A DNA stretch of 38,920 nucleotides from Sulfurospirillaceae bacterium. GTDB taxonomy: Bacteria; Campylobacterota; Campylobacteria; Campylobacterales; Sulfurospirillaceae. The DNA lies in assembly GCA_028705785.1 (NCBI GenBank), contig JAQWCT010000002.1, forward strand, positions 1 through 38,920, written 5' to 3'. Shown in pieces: positions 1 to 9,279 of this stretch (position 1 is the first letter of the stretch; every line of letters begins with the position of its first letter). Below the pieces are notes generated by a model. It was given only the letters and a program-made list of their open reading frames with translations. It searched no databases and was not told the DNA's origin. Both the position numbers and the translations under genes were made by a program.

Positions 1-1
1 T

Positions 2-364
2 GTGGTCAAATCTGGTCACAAATACATCTACGCACTCCCCGGCTTCCCTTATAGCGCTTCAGTCTGTACCTTTTTATTTATCGCTCCGCTCCTTCGCAAA
101 ATGCGCGCACAAACCTTTGCCTTGCCAACCATTAAAGCGTTTATGGGTGAACTCTATAAAAAACGCTCCAAATTCGTAGAATTTACCGCCTGCAATCTTC
201 GCTTTGAGCAAGGACAACTTACTGTTGACTTGGAAGGCAAAAAAGAGGGCAGTAGCGCTATCCTAAACAATTTGCTAGACAATCCAGTACTTTTAAGAGT
301 AGAAGCAGATGTTCAAAAAATTGAAAAAGGCGAGATGGTTGAGGTAGTGTTACTGGAATTGTAA
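2..364 (+). CDS. moeA: Molybdopterin molybdotransferase MoeA, C-terminal part (5' end outside window)
   Basis: ALPGFPYSASVCTFLFIAPLLRKM resembles the MoeA LPGNPVSA region; C-terminal MoeA domain; open at the window start. Confidence 0.75.
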   Translation: MVKSGHKYIYALPGFPYSASVCTFLFIAPLLRKMRAQTFALPTIKAFMGELYKKRSKFVEFTACNLRFEQGQLTVDLEGKKEGSSAILNNLLDNPVLLRVEADVQKIEKGEMVEVVLLEL

Positions 365-385
365 AAATTATAAAAAGAGGTAAAA

Positions 386-634
386 ATGCGTTATGTTTTA
401 ATGGTTTTAGTGATGTTCTTTATCGTGGGATGTTCGAATTTAAGTAAAGTCAATTATGATAAAATTCAAATGGGTATGCCCTACACCAAAGTAATTGATA
501 TTTTAGGCAAAGCTGATAAATGTGATGCCCTAGCAGGTATGAGTGACTGTACATGGGGCGATGAAAAACGCTTTATCAAAGTTAAATTTATCGCTGAAAA
601 AGTGATATTTATGCACTCACAAGGGCTAGAATAA
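386..634 (+). CDS. Small lipoprotein, SmpA/OmlA-like
   Basis: Lipobox FFIVGCSN; KIQMGMPYTKVIDILGKADKCD resembles the SmpA/OmlA 'G..V..ILG.P' fold; AGAGG SD. Confidence 0.7.
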   Translation: MRYVLMVLVMFFIVGCSNLSKVNYDKIQMGMPYTKVIDILGKADKCDALAGMSDCTWGDEKRFIKVKFIAEKVIFMHSQGLE

Positions 635-640
635 TTTAAA

Positions 641-662
641 AAAGAGCTAAATTTAGCTCTTT
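641..662 (+). terminator. Hairpin terminator AAAGAGCTAAATTTAGCTCTTT
   Basis: 22-bp perfect palindrome just after the stop at 634, followed by a pyrimidine/T-rich tract. Confidence 0.6.
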
Positions 663-676
663 CCCCTTTTTTCTCT

Positions 677-901
677 TTAGTTTCCAATCGTTTTACATGT
701 AAGTGCATTGTGCATTTGTGCCCAATGTAGAGCGATAATTTGGTAAGTTTTTGCAGCTACAAAATTGGTTTTGAAGAGACCATTCTCACACTTTTCACAT
801 TTTTCAAGCTCTATGGACAAGTCTTTATAGGAAAGGTGCTTAAGGTGTTGGCGTTTATCTTTACATGCTTCTTGGGAACAAGTTAAGGTTGAAGATGGCA
901 T
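677..901 (-). CDS. Small Cys-rich hypothetical protein
   Basis: 74 aa, good SD (AAAGGAG) upstream of the ATG at 901; CxxxxC and CxxC pairs. Confidence 0.6.
   Translation of the reverse strand: MPSSTLTCSQEACKDKRQHLKHLSYKDLSIELEKCEKCENGLFKTNFVAAKTYQIIALHWAQMHNALTCKTIGN
693..702. repeat. TTACATGTAA palindrome (first of 19 exact copies)
   Basis: Exact core starts: 693, 1083, 4132, 6468, 7350, 8161, 9230, 13547, 15442, 18921, 19123, 22996, 23412, 24862, 26171, 28715, 29715, 31636, 32613. One-mismatch: 13300, 13970, 29424, 33681, 38358. Confidence 0.95.
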
Positions 902-1095
902 CTTCTACTCCTTTGTATTATTTTATTAGCATTATAAAGTTTGATTGTTATATTCGCGTTGCATTTGATTGAAAATAAGATGTTTAATGCTTTGACAATG
1001 TTGTCAATATAAGTGAGAGGGTTGCAGTGGTATTTCTGTCGATAGATTTTGGTGGGCACAAGGATTTTGTACCCACCACGCTTTACATGTAAGCT

Positions 1096-2379
1096 TTACA
1101 TTCCGTACATTAATTGTGGTAGCCACAAAGAGATAATTGGAACATAAGTAATCAAAATCAAACCAAAGAACAATACCGCAACCCACGGTAACGATGCCAC
1201 GACAACATCTTTAAGGCTAAGCCCCGTCATACCTGCGGCAACGAAAAGGTTGAGCCCGACAGGTGGGGTTATCATGCCTATTTCCATATTGACGACTAAA
1301 ATAACACCAAAGTGAATAGGGTCAATGCCTAGTGCCATAACAAGTGGTAACAAAAGTGGTACGGTAATCATAACGATGGAACTAGGCTCCATAAATTGTC
1401 CCATCAACAAAAGCAAAATATTGACGATAACAAGGAACATCACAGGTCCAACATTGGCATCTAAAATCATCTTCGTTACTTGTTGAGGAATGGTTTCATC
1501 TGTTAAAAAGTGTGCAAATATCATCGCATTGGCGATAACAAAGAAAATCATTGCACTGGTTAAAGCTGATTCTACGAGAATGGGATAAACATCTTTGAGC
1601 TTCAAATCTTTATAGACAAAAACAGAAACGATAAAGGCATACACCGCACTAGCAGCTCCAGCTTCTGTTGGGGTAAAGATACCACCATAAATACCGCCTA
1701 TAACTAAAACAATCAGCATCAAAGCCCAAAAAGCCTCTTTAAATTTGAGGAATCTCTCTTTAAAGGAAGCGGGTGTTTGGCGTTTAAAGCCTAGTCTAAG
1801 TGCACCGACATAGGTGAGTGCCATCAACATAAAACCGATTAAGATACCTGGTATTACACCTGCCATAAAAAGCTTTCCGATGGAAAGATCGGCGGTGACA
1901 CCATAAACGATAAAGACGATGGAAGGAGGAATCAAGATACCCAAACTTCCCGAGGTAACAATTGTTCCAACGGCGTACCCTGGGGGATAACCCGCATCTT
2001 TAATCGCTGCAAACATAACTGAGCCAATCGCCGCAACGGTTGCAGGAGAACTACCACTGACTGCCGCAAAAATCATCGCCGCAAAAATGGCAGAGATAGG
2101 AAGACCACCAGGAAGATGTCCTACGATAGACTTTGCAAACTCGATGATGCGATGTGCCGCTCCACCTTTTGAGAGGAAAGAGCCTGCTAGGATAAACATC
2201 GGAATCGCCATGAGTGAGTATTTGTTCAAACCATCAAACACATGTGAAACGATGCCAATCATGTCATAATCAGTGAATATATAAGCACAAATAAGGGTTG
2301 TAGCACCCAAAGATACAGAGACAGGTACGCCTAAAAACATCAATAAAAAGAGGATTCCAAAAAGACTAAGCATCAGCAT
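1096..2379 (-). CDS. dctM: TRAP transporter large permease (DctM family)
   Basis: 427 aa; GGLPISAIFAAMIFAAVSGSSPATVAAIG and GILIPPSI motifs; next to DctQ and DctP. Confidence 0.95.
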   Translation of the reverse strand: MLMLSLFGILFLLMFLGVPVSVSLGATTLICAYIFTDYDMIGIVSHVFDGLNKYSLMAIPMFILAGSFLSKGGAAHRIIEFAKSIVGHLPGGLPISAIFAAMIFAAVSGSSPATVAAIGSVMFAAIKDAGYPPGYAVGTIVTSGSLGILIPPSIVFIVYGVTADLSIGKLFMAGVIPGILIGFMLMALTYVGALRLGFKRQTPASFKERFLKFKEAFWALMLIVLVIGGIYGGIFTPTEAGAASAVYAFIVSVFVYKDLKLKDVYPILVESALTSAMIFFVIANAMIFAHFLTDETIPQQVTKMILDANVGPVMFLVIVNILLLLMGQFMEPSSIVMITVPLLLPLVMALGIDPIHFGVILVVNMEIGMITPPVGLNLFVAAGMTGLSLKDVVVASLPWVAVLFFGLILITYVPIISLWLPQLMYGM

Positions 2380-2929
2380 GTTTAGCTCCTCGTATATCTA
2401 ATGAATCTTTGATAGCCTCTAATTCGTGGTTGACGATAACATTTTTTGCATCCATCTCCGCTACTTCAAACACTTTTTCTCCCGCACGAAAGGCTGCACC
2501 AATAAAAGCAAACGGAAGGACTAAATGGGGAATCCACATAGGGACATTAAGGTCAATGCTCATTTCACCAAAATCAATCAACATCAAAATAAGCTCATAT
2601 CCAAGATAAGCCATCAATGTGAGATAAGCGAAACTAAAAGTATGCGCTGCCATTAAGATGATTTTTGCCATCATAGGAGGTAACATCTCTAAAAGCATGG
2701 TTACAGAGATATGAATACCTTTTTTAAAGCCATAAGCCGCACCAAAAAGGGCTGACCACATAAAAAGATAGTTGGTAAGTTCTCCTGCCCATGTCAAACT
2801 CGAGTCAAAAACATAGCGTAAAACAACATTGGCAAACGCTAGGAGAACCCCTAGCGTGATGCCAATGACAGCTATATTTTTGTTGATCGCCATGACACCT
2901 AGGTCTAGGATCGTAAAATATTTTCTCAT
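2366..2929 (-). CDS. dctQ: TRAP transporter small permease (DctQ family)
   Basis: Four TM segments; ...YVFDSSLTWAGELTNYLFMWSALFGAAYG... typical of DctQ. Confidence 0.92.
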   Translation of the reverse strand: MRKYFTILDLGVMAINKNIAVIGITLGVLLAFANVVLRYVFDSSLTWAGELTNYLFMWSALFGAAYGFKKGIHISVTMLLEMLPPMMAKIILMAAHTFSFAYLTLMAYLGYELILMLIDFGEMSIDLNVPMWIPHLVLPFAFIGAAFRAGEKVFEVAEMDAKNVIVNHELEAIKDSLDIRGAKHADA

Positions 2930-2955
2930 AGTGTCTCTTTCACTGTTTTTTTGTA

Positions 2956-3945
2956 CTACTTAACGGCTTGAACTTTTTTGATGAGATCTTCACCTACAAC
3001 ACTGTAAAACTGTGGATAGATGGCTTCCATTGCTTTTGTCCAAGCTGCTTTTTGTTCTGCATTAAGTGTGTGTATTTTAAGATTTCCCGAAGCTTTAGCA
3101 TACTCTTGAATTTTGGCTAAAGTATCTGCATCATCAAGGGCTGCTTCTTTTCGCTCATACTCAGTTGCTTCTTTCATCGCTTGGAGTACCATCGGTTTAA
3201 GATCGTTCGGGAATTTTTTCCAGAAACTCTCACTCATAACAACAAGATAACCTAGGTATCCATGTGCAGAGAGTGTTAAGTCTGTTTGAACCTCATTAAA
3301 CTTTTTAGTATAAAAGTTTGAGAGTGGGTTTTCTGCACCATCAACAACACCTTGTTGTAGGGCTGAGTAGACTTCTGAGAATGGAAGAACTTGGGGATTT
3401 GCACCAATCGTTTTAAATTGTGCTTCTAAAACATGGGAGCTCATAATTCTAAATTTTTGACCAGCCGCATCAGTAGGTAACATAATAGCTTTTTTATTTG
3501 AAGACATATGTTTAAATCCTGCATCCCAGTAATCAAGAGCCACGAAACCTTTAGCAGTAACTTTATCTTTGATGATTTTACCGACTTCGCCATCTAAAAC
3601 TTTATGTAAATGGTCATCATCTCTAAATAAAAATGGTAAATCAAAAAGCTGCATCTCTGGAACAATGCTGGTAAATTTAGAAAAACTAGGCATTGCAATG
3701 TGTGCGTTTCCAAGTTTTAAGGCTTTCATTTCTTCACCATCACCGTAGAGTTGGGAATTTGGGAAAACAACTACTTCAACTTTACCCGCAGTTAGTTCGC
3801 CTACTCTTTTAGCAAAAAAGTCTGCGCCTTTTCCTTTAGGTGTGTTGGGACTTACCACATGGGTAACTTTGATGGTGTACTCTGCGGCGATAACCGAAGA
3901 GACCAATAACGCAGTAGCAGCTGCAACTCTGAGAAATTTTGTCAT
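2956..3945 (-). CDS. dctP: TRAP transporter substrate-binding protein (DctP family)
   Basis: Signal peptide MTKFLRVAAATALLVSSVIAA; TPKGKGADFFAKRVGELTAGKVEV; start moved to the ATG at 3945, which has an AAGGAG SD. Confidence 0.93.
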   Translation of the reverse strand: MTKFLRVAAATALLVSSVIAAEYTIKVTHVVSPNTPKGKGADFFAKRVGELTAGKVEVVVFPNSQLYGDGEEMKALKLGNAHIAMPSFSKFTSIVPEMQLFDLPFLFRDDDHLHKVLDGEVGKIIKDKVTAKGFVALDYWDAGFKHMSSNKKAIMLPTDAAGQKFRIMSSHVLEAQFKTIGANPQVLPFSEVYSALQQGVVDGAENPLSNFYTKKFNEVQTDLTLSAHGYLGYLVVMSESFWKKFPNDLKPMVLQAMKEATEYERKEAALDDADTLAKIQEYAKASGNLKIHTLNAEQKAAWTKAMEAIYPQFYSVVGEDLIKKVQAVK

Positions 3946-4143
3946 GGGAACTCCTTGAAATATGTTTAGATATCTCATTATAGATGAAAGTTGTGTCAAA
4001 GTTATGTATATTGTCCTTTGGATGAAGTGCTAATGAAAATTTTAGCCCAAAAAGTTTCTTATAGTAACAAATAGAGATGAAAGGCTATTTTCATGTTACT
4101 ATTTTACTCAATAGTAGGTATTTTAAATCCTTTACATGTAAAG

Positions 4144-4563
4144 CTAGTCAATGACCCAAAATCCCATATAAATGAAAAGATATCTCGTCATTTTTGCACA
4201 TCCTACAATCATTAAAAATTTCCATACCTTATAATTTACACATCCAGCCACCACAGTTAAAGGGTCTCCAATGATGGGAAGCCATGAAAAAAGAAGTGTC
4301 CATGCACCATATTTTTCAAATAATATTTCTGCTTTTTTAAGTAATTTTTCGCCAACATATCGTTTTTTAAGGGCAAAAGAGATGGCGTATTTTCCTAAAA
4401 GATAGTTAGCATATGAGCCCAAAGTATTGCCGAGTGTTGCACTGAGTAAAAGTAAGGTAGGGTCGTTCTTTTGGGCTAAGAGATAGACAAATAAAACTTC
4501 ACTTCCACCAGGTAAAAGTGTGGCGGAGGCGAAGCTTGTCAAAAAGAGTGTGATAAAAGGCAA
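4144..4563 (-). CDS. YqaA/DedA-like (SNARE-associated superfamily) membrane protein
   Basis: ASATLLPGGSEVLFVYLLAQ...LGNTLGSYANYLLGKY. Confidence 0.8.
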   Translation of the reverse strand: MPFITLFLTSFASATLLPGGSEVLFVYLLAQKNDPTLLLLSATLGNTLGSYANYLLGKYAISFALKKRYVGEKLLKKAEILFEKYGAWTLLFSWLPIIGDPLTVVAGCVNYKVWKFLMIVGCAKMTRYLFIYMGFWVID

Positions 4564-4566
4564 AAG

Positions 4567-5883
4567 CTACTCAAGGACAGCTAAAATAGTCTCTTTATCT
4601 GTTTTTTCTGAATCGTATTTGACCACTAAAATTTGCTCACTCTCGTTTTTATACCACTCAACAACACCTTTGACATGATGGAGATGTTCGGCGCGGCTTA
4701 GGTCTACACTGGCGTAGGGAAGGTAGATGTTTTTATTGTGGCTAGGGTTTTTGAGAGACGCAATTAAGAAGAGCCAGAGGATACAAATGGTGAAAATGAC
4801 CCACGCGATTTCCATGATGCCAAAATTTTGTAAAAAATAACCACCAAAAACACCACCAACGAAAGTTCCGCCATAACCAAAGGTATTAAACACACCCAGT
4901 GCGGCGCCTTTTTGGTGAACTTTGGCATATTTGCTCGCCATAGATTGCATGAGGGGTTCGTGCATATTAAAACCAATGAAGAAAACGACAACGCCAATGA
5001 TAAACCATGGAGCACTTTTAGCATACCCCATCATGACATAGCTTATTGCAAAAAGTGCCACACCTATCATGAGCATCTCTTTGGAGAGGTGTTTTTTCTC
5101 ACCCAAAATGGCAGAGGGTCCCATCGCAAGGACGCCAAAGATCATCGCTGGCATATACACCATCCAAAGCTCTTTTTTGGCAAATCCAAACTCTTGAACC
5201 ATAATGATGGGAATGACCATAAATGCAAGGGTCATCATTCCTTTTTGAAGCATATTGGTGATGTTCATCTTCATGAGGTCTTTATCTTTGAGGATATGTT
5301 TGAGTTCACGCTCATCCGCACCATAGTGGTGGACGATTTTAGGCGGATTGGGCACTTTAGTGTAGAGGACAATCATCGAAAAAATAGAGAGGGCGGCAGT
5401 GATGTAAAAGAGTTTATCTACACCATAAAACCCTCCAATGAGTGAACCTAGCATCATAGAAATAGCAAAACTTGCCGCAATACAGCCGCCCATGATCGCC
5501 ATAGCTTTGCCACGCACTTCCTCTTTGACCATATCGCTAATCATCGCAGTACCAACCGCGCCAATGGCAGCAGCTCCTTGCAAGAAGCGACCAATCATCA
5601 AGCCATAAATCGTGTCACTGTAAGCACAGACGAGTGAGCCCATCAAAAAGATAACTAGTCCCACAAAAATGGTGATTTTTCGTCCAATTTTGTCTGATAA
5701 AATGCCAAAAGGGATTTGGAGAAGCATTTGTGTCAGTGCGTAACCACCGATGGTGACACCCACTAAAAATTCGTTTGAGCCCTCTAGATGAAGCGCGTAA
5801 ACGGAAAGGACAGGAAGAACAATGAAGAGACCTAAAAAACGAAATGAGATAATAAGGCTTAGCGGAAATATGGTTTTAAACAT
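4567..5883 (-). CDS. MFS transporter (YajR-like)
   Basis: 438 aa, 12 TM; FGILSDKIGRK and GRFLQGAAAIGAVGTAMISD; C-terminal soluble domain. Confidence 0.88.
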   Translation of the reverse strand: MFKTIFPLSLIISFRFLGLFIVLPVLSVYALHLEGSNEFLVGVTIGGYALTQMLLQIPFGILSDKIGRKITIFVGLVIFLMGSLVCAYSDTIYGLMIGRFLQGAAAIGAVGTAMISDMVKEEVRGKAMAIMGGCIAASFAISMMLGSLIGGFYGVDKLFYITAALSIFSMIVLYTKVPNPPKIVHHYGADERELKHILKDKDLMKMNITNMLQKGMMTLAFMVIPIIMVQEFGFAKKELWMVYMPAMIFGVLAMGPSAILGEKKHLSKEMLMIGVALFAISYVMMGYAKSAPWFIIGVVVFFIGFNMHEPLMQSMASKYAKVHQKGAALGVFNTFGYGGTFVGGVFGGYFLQNFGIMEIAWVIFTICILWLFLIASLKNPSHNKNIYLPYASVDLSRAEHLHHVKGVVEWYKNESEQILVVKYDSEKTDKETILAVLE

Positions 5884-5989
5884 GTTGTGCAGATTCCTAT
5901 TTTTTGATTAGGGGAGATTTTACTCTTGTTCAACTTTAAAAATTCTATGAAGATGAAGAAAGCGTGATATCTCAAAGTTTATTTTATGT

Positions 5990-5995
5990 TATAAT
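5990..5995 (+). promoter_or_regulatory. -10 element TATAAT
   Basis: TATAAT upstream of the small gene at 6023. Confidence 0.5.
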
Positions 5996-6022
5996 GTGAA
6001 GAATATAAACAAAGGATACACA

Positions 6023-6193
6023 ATGGAACTACAAGTATCGCATTTATTGGGATTTTTAGCTGGCGCTACGGCTTACTTTGTTTCACTTTACTATATTGGG
6101 CTCAATCACTGGATTGTGATGGAGCACAACAAAATTTATAAAGAGTTCGATTCTATTAAAAGTGAATTGGCACAACTCAAAACATCTGCTTAA
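6023..6193 (+). CDS. Small single-TM conserved hypothetical protein
   Basis: MELQVSHLLGFLAGATAYFVSLYYIGL...; SD AAAGGA upstream of the ATG at 6023. Confidence 0.7.
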   Translation: MELQVSHLLGFLAGATAYFVSLYYIGLNHWIVMEHNKIYKEFDSIKSELAQLKTSA

Positions 6194-6199
6194 AGGTGT

Positions 6200-6227
6200 A
6201 AAGGGATGCTTAGATGAGCATCCCTTT
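6200..6227 (+). terminator. Intrinsic terminator AAAGGGATGCT-N6-AGCATCCCTTT(T)
   Basis: 11-bp inverted repeat with T tract directly after the stop at 6193. Confidence 0.8.
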
Positions 6228-6239
6228 TAATGGTTATTC

Positions 6240-7322
6240 ATGCGACAGTACTTTTTTATTTTGCTTTTTATGCCTTTTTTGTTTAGTGGTTGTGTTCAAA
6301 AAGAACCCACCATCCCTCAAGAACCTCTTCCTTCCCCCACTAAAGAGTTCAATTATTTTGAGTCTTTGAGTGAGCGAGAAAACTTTGATGAACTTTTAGA
6401 GCTTTTTAAAGCTAATTGTAAAGCACCTCTTACGAAAAGAGTTTATCCAGCAGCTTGTCATAAAGCCTTACATGTAAAGGATGCCAAAGCCTTTTTCACG
6501 GATGATTTTGAACTACGAAAAATCGAGCCCAATGAACAACGCTCCATGCTAACAGGCTATTATGAGCCTCTCTTGCAAGGCAGTTTGAAAAAAAGTGCAC
6601 GATTTAAGTATCCTGTTTATGGGAAGCCTCATGATTTAGTCGTTCAAGACGATGGTAGCGGAAAAGATAAACGGGTTAAAGGTCGGATGGAAAAAGGTAA
6701 GTTCGTGCCTTATTACACCAGAGAGCAGATTACTAAACGAAAGATGAATGCGCCTATTTTGTGTTATGTCGATGATAAAATAGACCTCTTTTTTATGGAA
6801 GTGCAAGGCTCAGGTCGGGTTGGTTTGGATGATGGACGGGTTTTGTTTATAGGGTATTCTGAAACTAATGGCTATTCGTATAAATCTATCGGTAGAGAGC
6901 TATTTAACCGAGGTGTTTTTGCTTCTCTTGATGAAGTGTCGATGCAAAATATCAAACGCTACCTTTTGAAAAATCCCGCCAAAATGGATGAGATTTTAAA
7001 CACCAATCAAAGTTATGTTTTCTTTAGGCATATGGACCAAAAAGCGACGGGTAGTTTGGGCTTAGTCCTCACACCTGAGCGCTCCGTTGCGGTGGATAAA
7101 GCCTTTATCCCACTGGGTTCTCTTATCGCTATTAAGAGTTCCGCGCCACTTTATACCATCGATAAGTTTGTTTTTGCACAAGATACGGGAGGCGCTATCA
7201 AAGGTCCTAATCGCGCCGATATGTTTATGGGCTATGGACCTCGCGCCGCGTCTATTGCAGGAGAGCTTAAATCTCCTCTTGAAATCTGGATGATGGTTCC
7301 TAAAAAAGATACTGATTTTTAA
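6240..7322 (+). CDS. mltA: Membrane-bound lytic murein transglycosylase A (MltA)
   Basis: Lipobox; LTGYYEPLLQGS, FFMEVQGSGRV, FVAQDTGGAIKGPNRADMFMGYG-like 3D domain. Confidence 0.93.
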   Translation: MRQYFFILLFMPFLFSGCVQKEPTIPQEPLPSPTKEFNYFESLSERENFDELLELFKANCKAPLTKRVYPAACHKALHVKDAKAFFTDDFELRKIEPNEQRSMLTGYYEPLLQGSLKKSARFKYPVYGKPHDLVVQDDGSGKDKRVKGRMEKGKFVPYYTREQITKRKMNAPILCYVDDKIDLFFMEVQGSGRVGLDDGRVLFIGYSETNGYSYKSIGRELFNRGVFASLDEVSMQNIKRYLLKNPAKMDEILNTNQSYVFFRHMDQKATGSLGLVLTPERSVAVDKAFIPLGSLIAIKSSAPLYTIDKFVFAQDTGGAIKGPNRADMFMGYGPRAASIAGELKSPLEIWMMVPKKDTDF

Positions 7323-7367
7323 ACAAAAAATAGATAAAATCAACAAAGTTTACATGTAAGGATGTGT

Positions 7368-7958
7368 GTGAAAATTGTTTTAGCAACCTCTAATAAAGGT
7401 AAAGTCAAAGAGTTCCAATCGTGGATAGATGAGTATGAGGTCGTGCCCTTTAGCGATATGATGAGCCCTTTTGAGATAGAAGAAACTGGCATGACATTTA
7501 AAGAAAATGCTTTGATTAAGGCGCGTGCTGTGTATGAAAAACTTGGTGATAAATCCCATATTGTCCTCAGCGATGACAGTGGCATTAGTGTACCGATTCT
7601 GGGAGGAATTCCAGGGATTTATAGCGCAAGGTATGCTGGTGTGGGTGCGAGTTCAGCAGATAATTTGAACAAACTTATCCAAACGCTTAAAAACGAGGGG
7701 ATAGAAAAAACACCTGCTTTCTACACCGCAGCGATTGCTTTGGTGTGCGCTAAAGGTGAGTTTTGTGTTCACGGATGGATGCATGGAAATGCTCTCTCAC
7801 AGGCAAGAGGAAACAATGGTTTTGGGTATGACCCGATGTTTGTGCCTCTTGGCTATACCCAAACTTTGGGCGAGTTAGATGAAAATGTCAAAAAAGCATT
7901 TTCACACCGTGCTCGCGCACTAGATTTGGCACACATTGTTTTAAAAAGTTTGAAATAA
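7368..7958 (+). CDS. rdgB: dITP/XTP pyrophosphatase (RdgB/HAM1 family)
   Basis: VKIVLATSNKGKVKEFQ, SDDSGISVPILGGIPGIYSARYAG, GFGYDPMF; GTG start at 7368 preferred over ATG 7362 from SD spacing. Confidence 0.93.
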   Translation: MKIVLATSNKGKVKEFQSWIDEYEVVPFSDMMSPFEIEETGMTFKENALIKARAVYEKLGDKSHIVLSDDSGISVPILGGIPGIYSARYAGVGASSADNLNKLIQTLKNEGIEKTPAFYTAAIALVCAKGEFCVHGWMHGNALSQARGNNGFGYDPMFVPLGYTQTLGELDENVKKAFSHRARALDLAHIVLKSLK

Positions 7959-8010
7959 AAAAGTAATTTTTTCACGCTATACTATTGGTAATTCATATAA
8001 AAGGATAAAA

Positions 8011-9225
8011 ATGGCAACAGTTTTGATTATTGGGGCGGGTGGTGTCAGTCGCGTTGTGACTAAAAAATGTGCGATGAACAGTGATGTTTTTAGCAAAATC
8101 GTCTTGGCAAGTCGTACCAAATCAAAGTGCGACCAAATCGCACAAGAGATCAAAGAATCTTTACATGTAAACATCGAAACAGCTGCCATTGATGCGGATG
8201 ATGTGGATGCTTTAGTAAGACTGATTGAAAAAGTAAAACCCTCATTGGTACTTAACATCGCTTTACCATATCAAGACCTTACCATCATGGATGCGTGTAT
8301 CAAAACGGGTGTTGATTATCTTGATACGGCAAATTATGAACATCCTGATTTGGCTAAGTTTGAGTATAAAGAGCAATGGGCAAGAAATGATGCGTTTAAA
8401 AAAGCGGGCATTATGGGACTTTTGGGCAGTGGATTTGACCCAGGTGTGACCAATGTTTTTTGTGCCTACGCACAGCAGTATCTTTTTGATAGCATCGAGA
8501 GTATCGATATCTTAGATTGTAATGCAGGCGACCATGGATATGCCTTTGCGACTAACTTTAACCCTGAAATCAACCTTCGAGAAGTCAGTTCCAAAGGGCG
8601 TTATTGGGAAAATGGTGAATGGATAGAAACTGAGCCAGTTTCGGTCAAAATGGTCTGGGATTACCCAGAAGTTGGGCCAAAAGACAGTTATTTGCTGTAC
8701 CATGAAGAGTTAGAGTCTTTAGTTCAAAACATTAATGGGCTTAAACGCATCCGCTTTTTTATGACTTTTGGACAAAGCTACCTTACCCACATGAAATGCC
8801 TTGAAAATGTGGGAATGCTTCGCATTGATGAGGTTGAGGTCAATGGCGTTAAAGTCGTGCCTATGCAACTTCTCAAAGAACTTCTTCCTGATCCTGCAAG
8901 CCTAGGACCAAGAACCGTGGGAAAAACCAACATCGGTTGTGTGTTTGAGGGAATGAAAGACGGCAAAGCGCGCAAAGTCTATATCTACAATGTGTGTGAC
9001 CACCAAGTCTGTTATCGTGAAACAGGTGCGCAAGCAGTTAGCTACACCACAGGTGTGCCTGCGATGATAGGTGCAAAGATGATTTTAGAGAAAAAATGGT
9101 CTGGCAAAGGTGTTTTCAATATGGAACAGTTTGATGCTAAACCTTTCATGGATGATTTGAATGTTCAAGGACTTCCTTGGAAAATCATCGAAATGAAACC
9201 AGAAGAAACTTACGAAGTCAAATAA
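8011..9225 (+). CDS. Saccharopine dehydrogenase family; likely carboxynorspermidine/carboxyspermidine dehydrogenase
   Basis: GAGGVSRVVTKKCA Rossmann; YLDTANYEHPD; GLLGSGFDPGVTNVFCAY; nspC located nearby. Confidence 0.88.
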   Translation: MATVLIIGAGGVSRVVTKKCAMNSDVFSKIVLASRTKSKCDQIAQEIKESLHVNIETAAIDADDVDALVRLIEKVKPSLVLNIALPYQDLTIMDACIKTGVDYLDTANYEHPDLAKFEYKEQWARNDAFKKAGIMGLLGSGFDPGVTNVFCAYAQQYLFDSIESIDILDCNAGDHGYAFATNFNPEINLREVSSKGRYWENGEWIETEPVSVKMVWDYPEVGPKDSYLLYHEELESLVQNINGLKRIRFFMTFGQSYLTHMKCLENVGMLRIDEVEVNGVKVVPMQLLKELLPDPASLGPRTVGKTNIGCVFEGMKDGKARKVYIYNVCDHQVCYRETGAQAVSYTTGVPAMIGAKMILEKKWSGKGVFNMEQFDAKPFMDDLNVQGLPWKIIEMKPEETYEVK

Positions 9226-9235
9226 TGCTTTACAT

Positions 9236-9257
9236 GTAAGCCTCAAATGAGGCTTAC
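9236..9257 (+). terminator. Hairpin GTAAGCCTC-AAAT-GAGGCTTAC followed by T/C-rich tract
   Basis: Perfect 9-bp inverted repeat 11 nt after the stop at 9225; left arm overlaps the TTACATGTAA palindrome. Confidence 0.6.
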
Positions 9258-9279
9258 TTCTTCCTTCCAAAGGTATTTT

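Noticed and set aside
4912-5445. 177-aa + strand ORF antisense to the MFS transporter
   Set aside because: His/Lys-rich translation without domain sense; fully antisense to a well-supported transporter gene.
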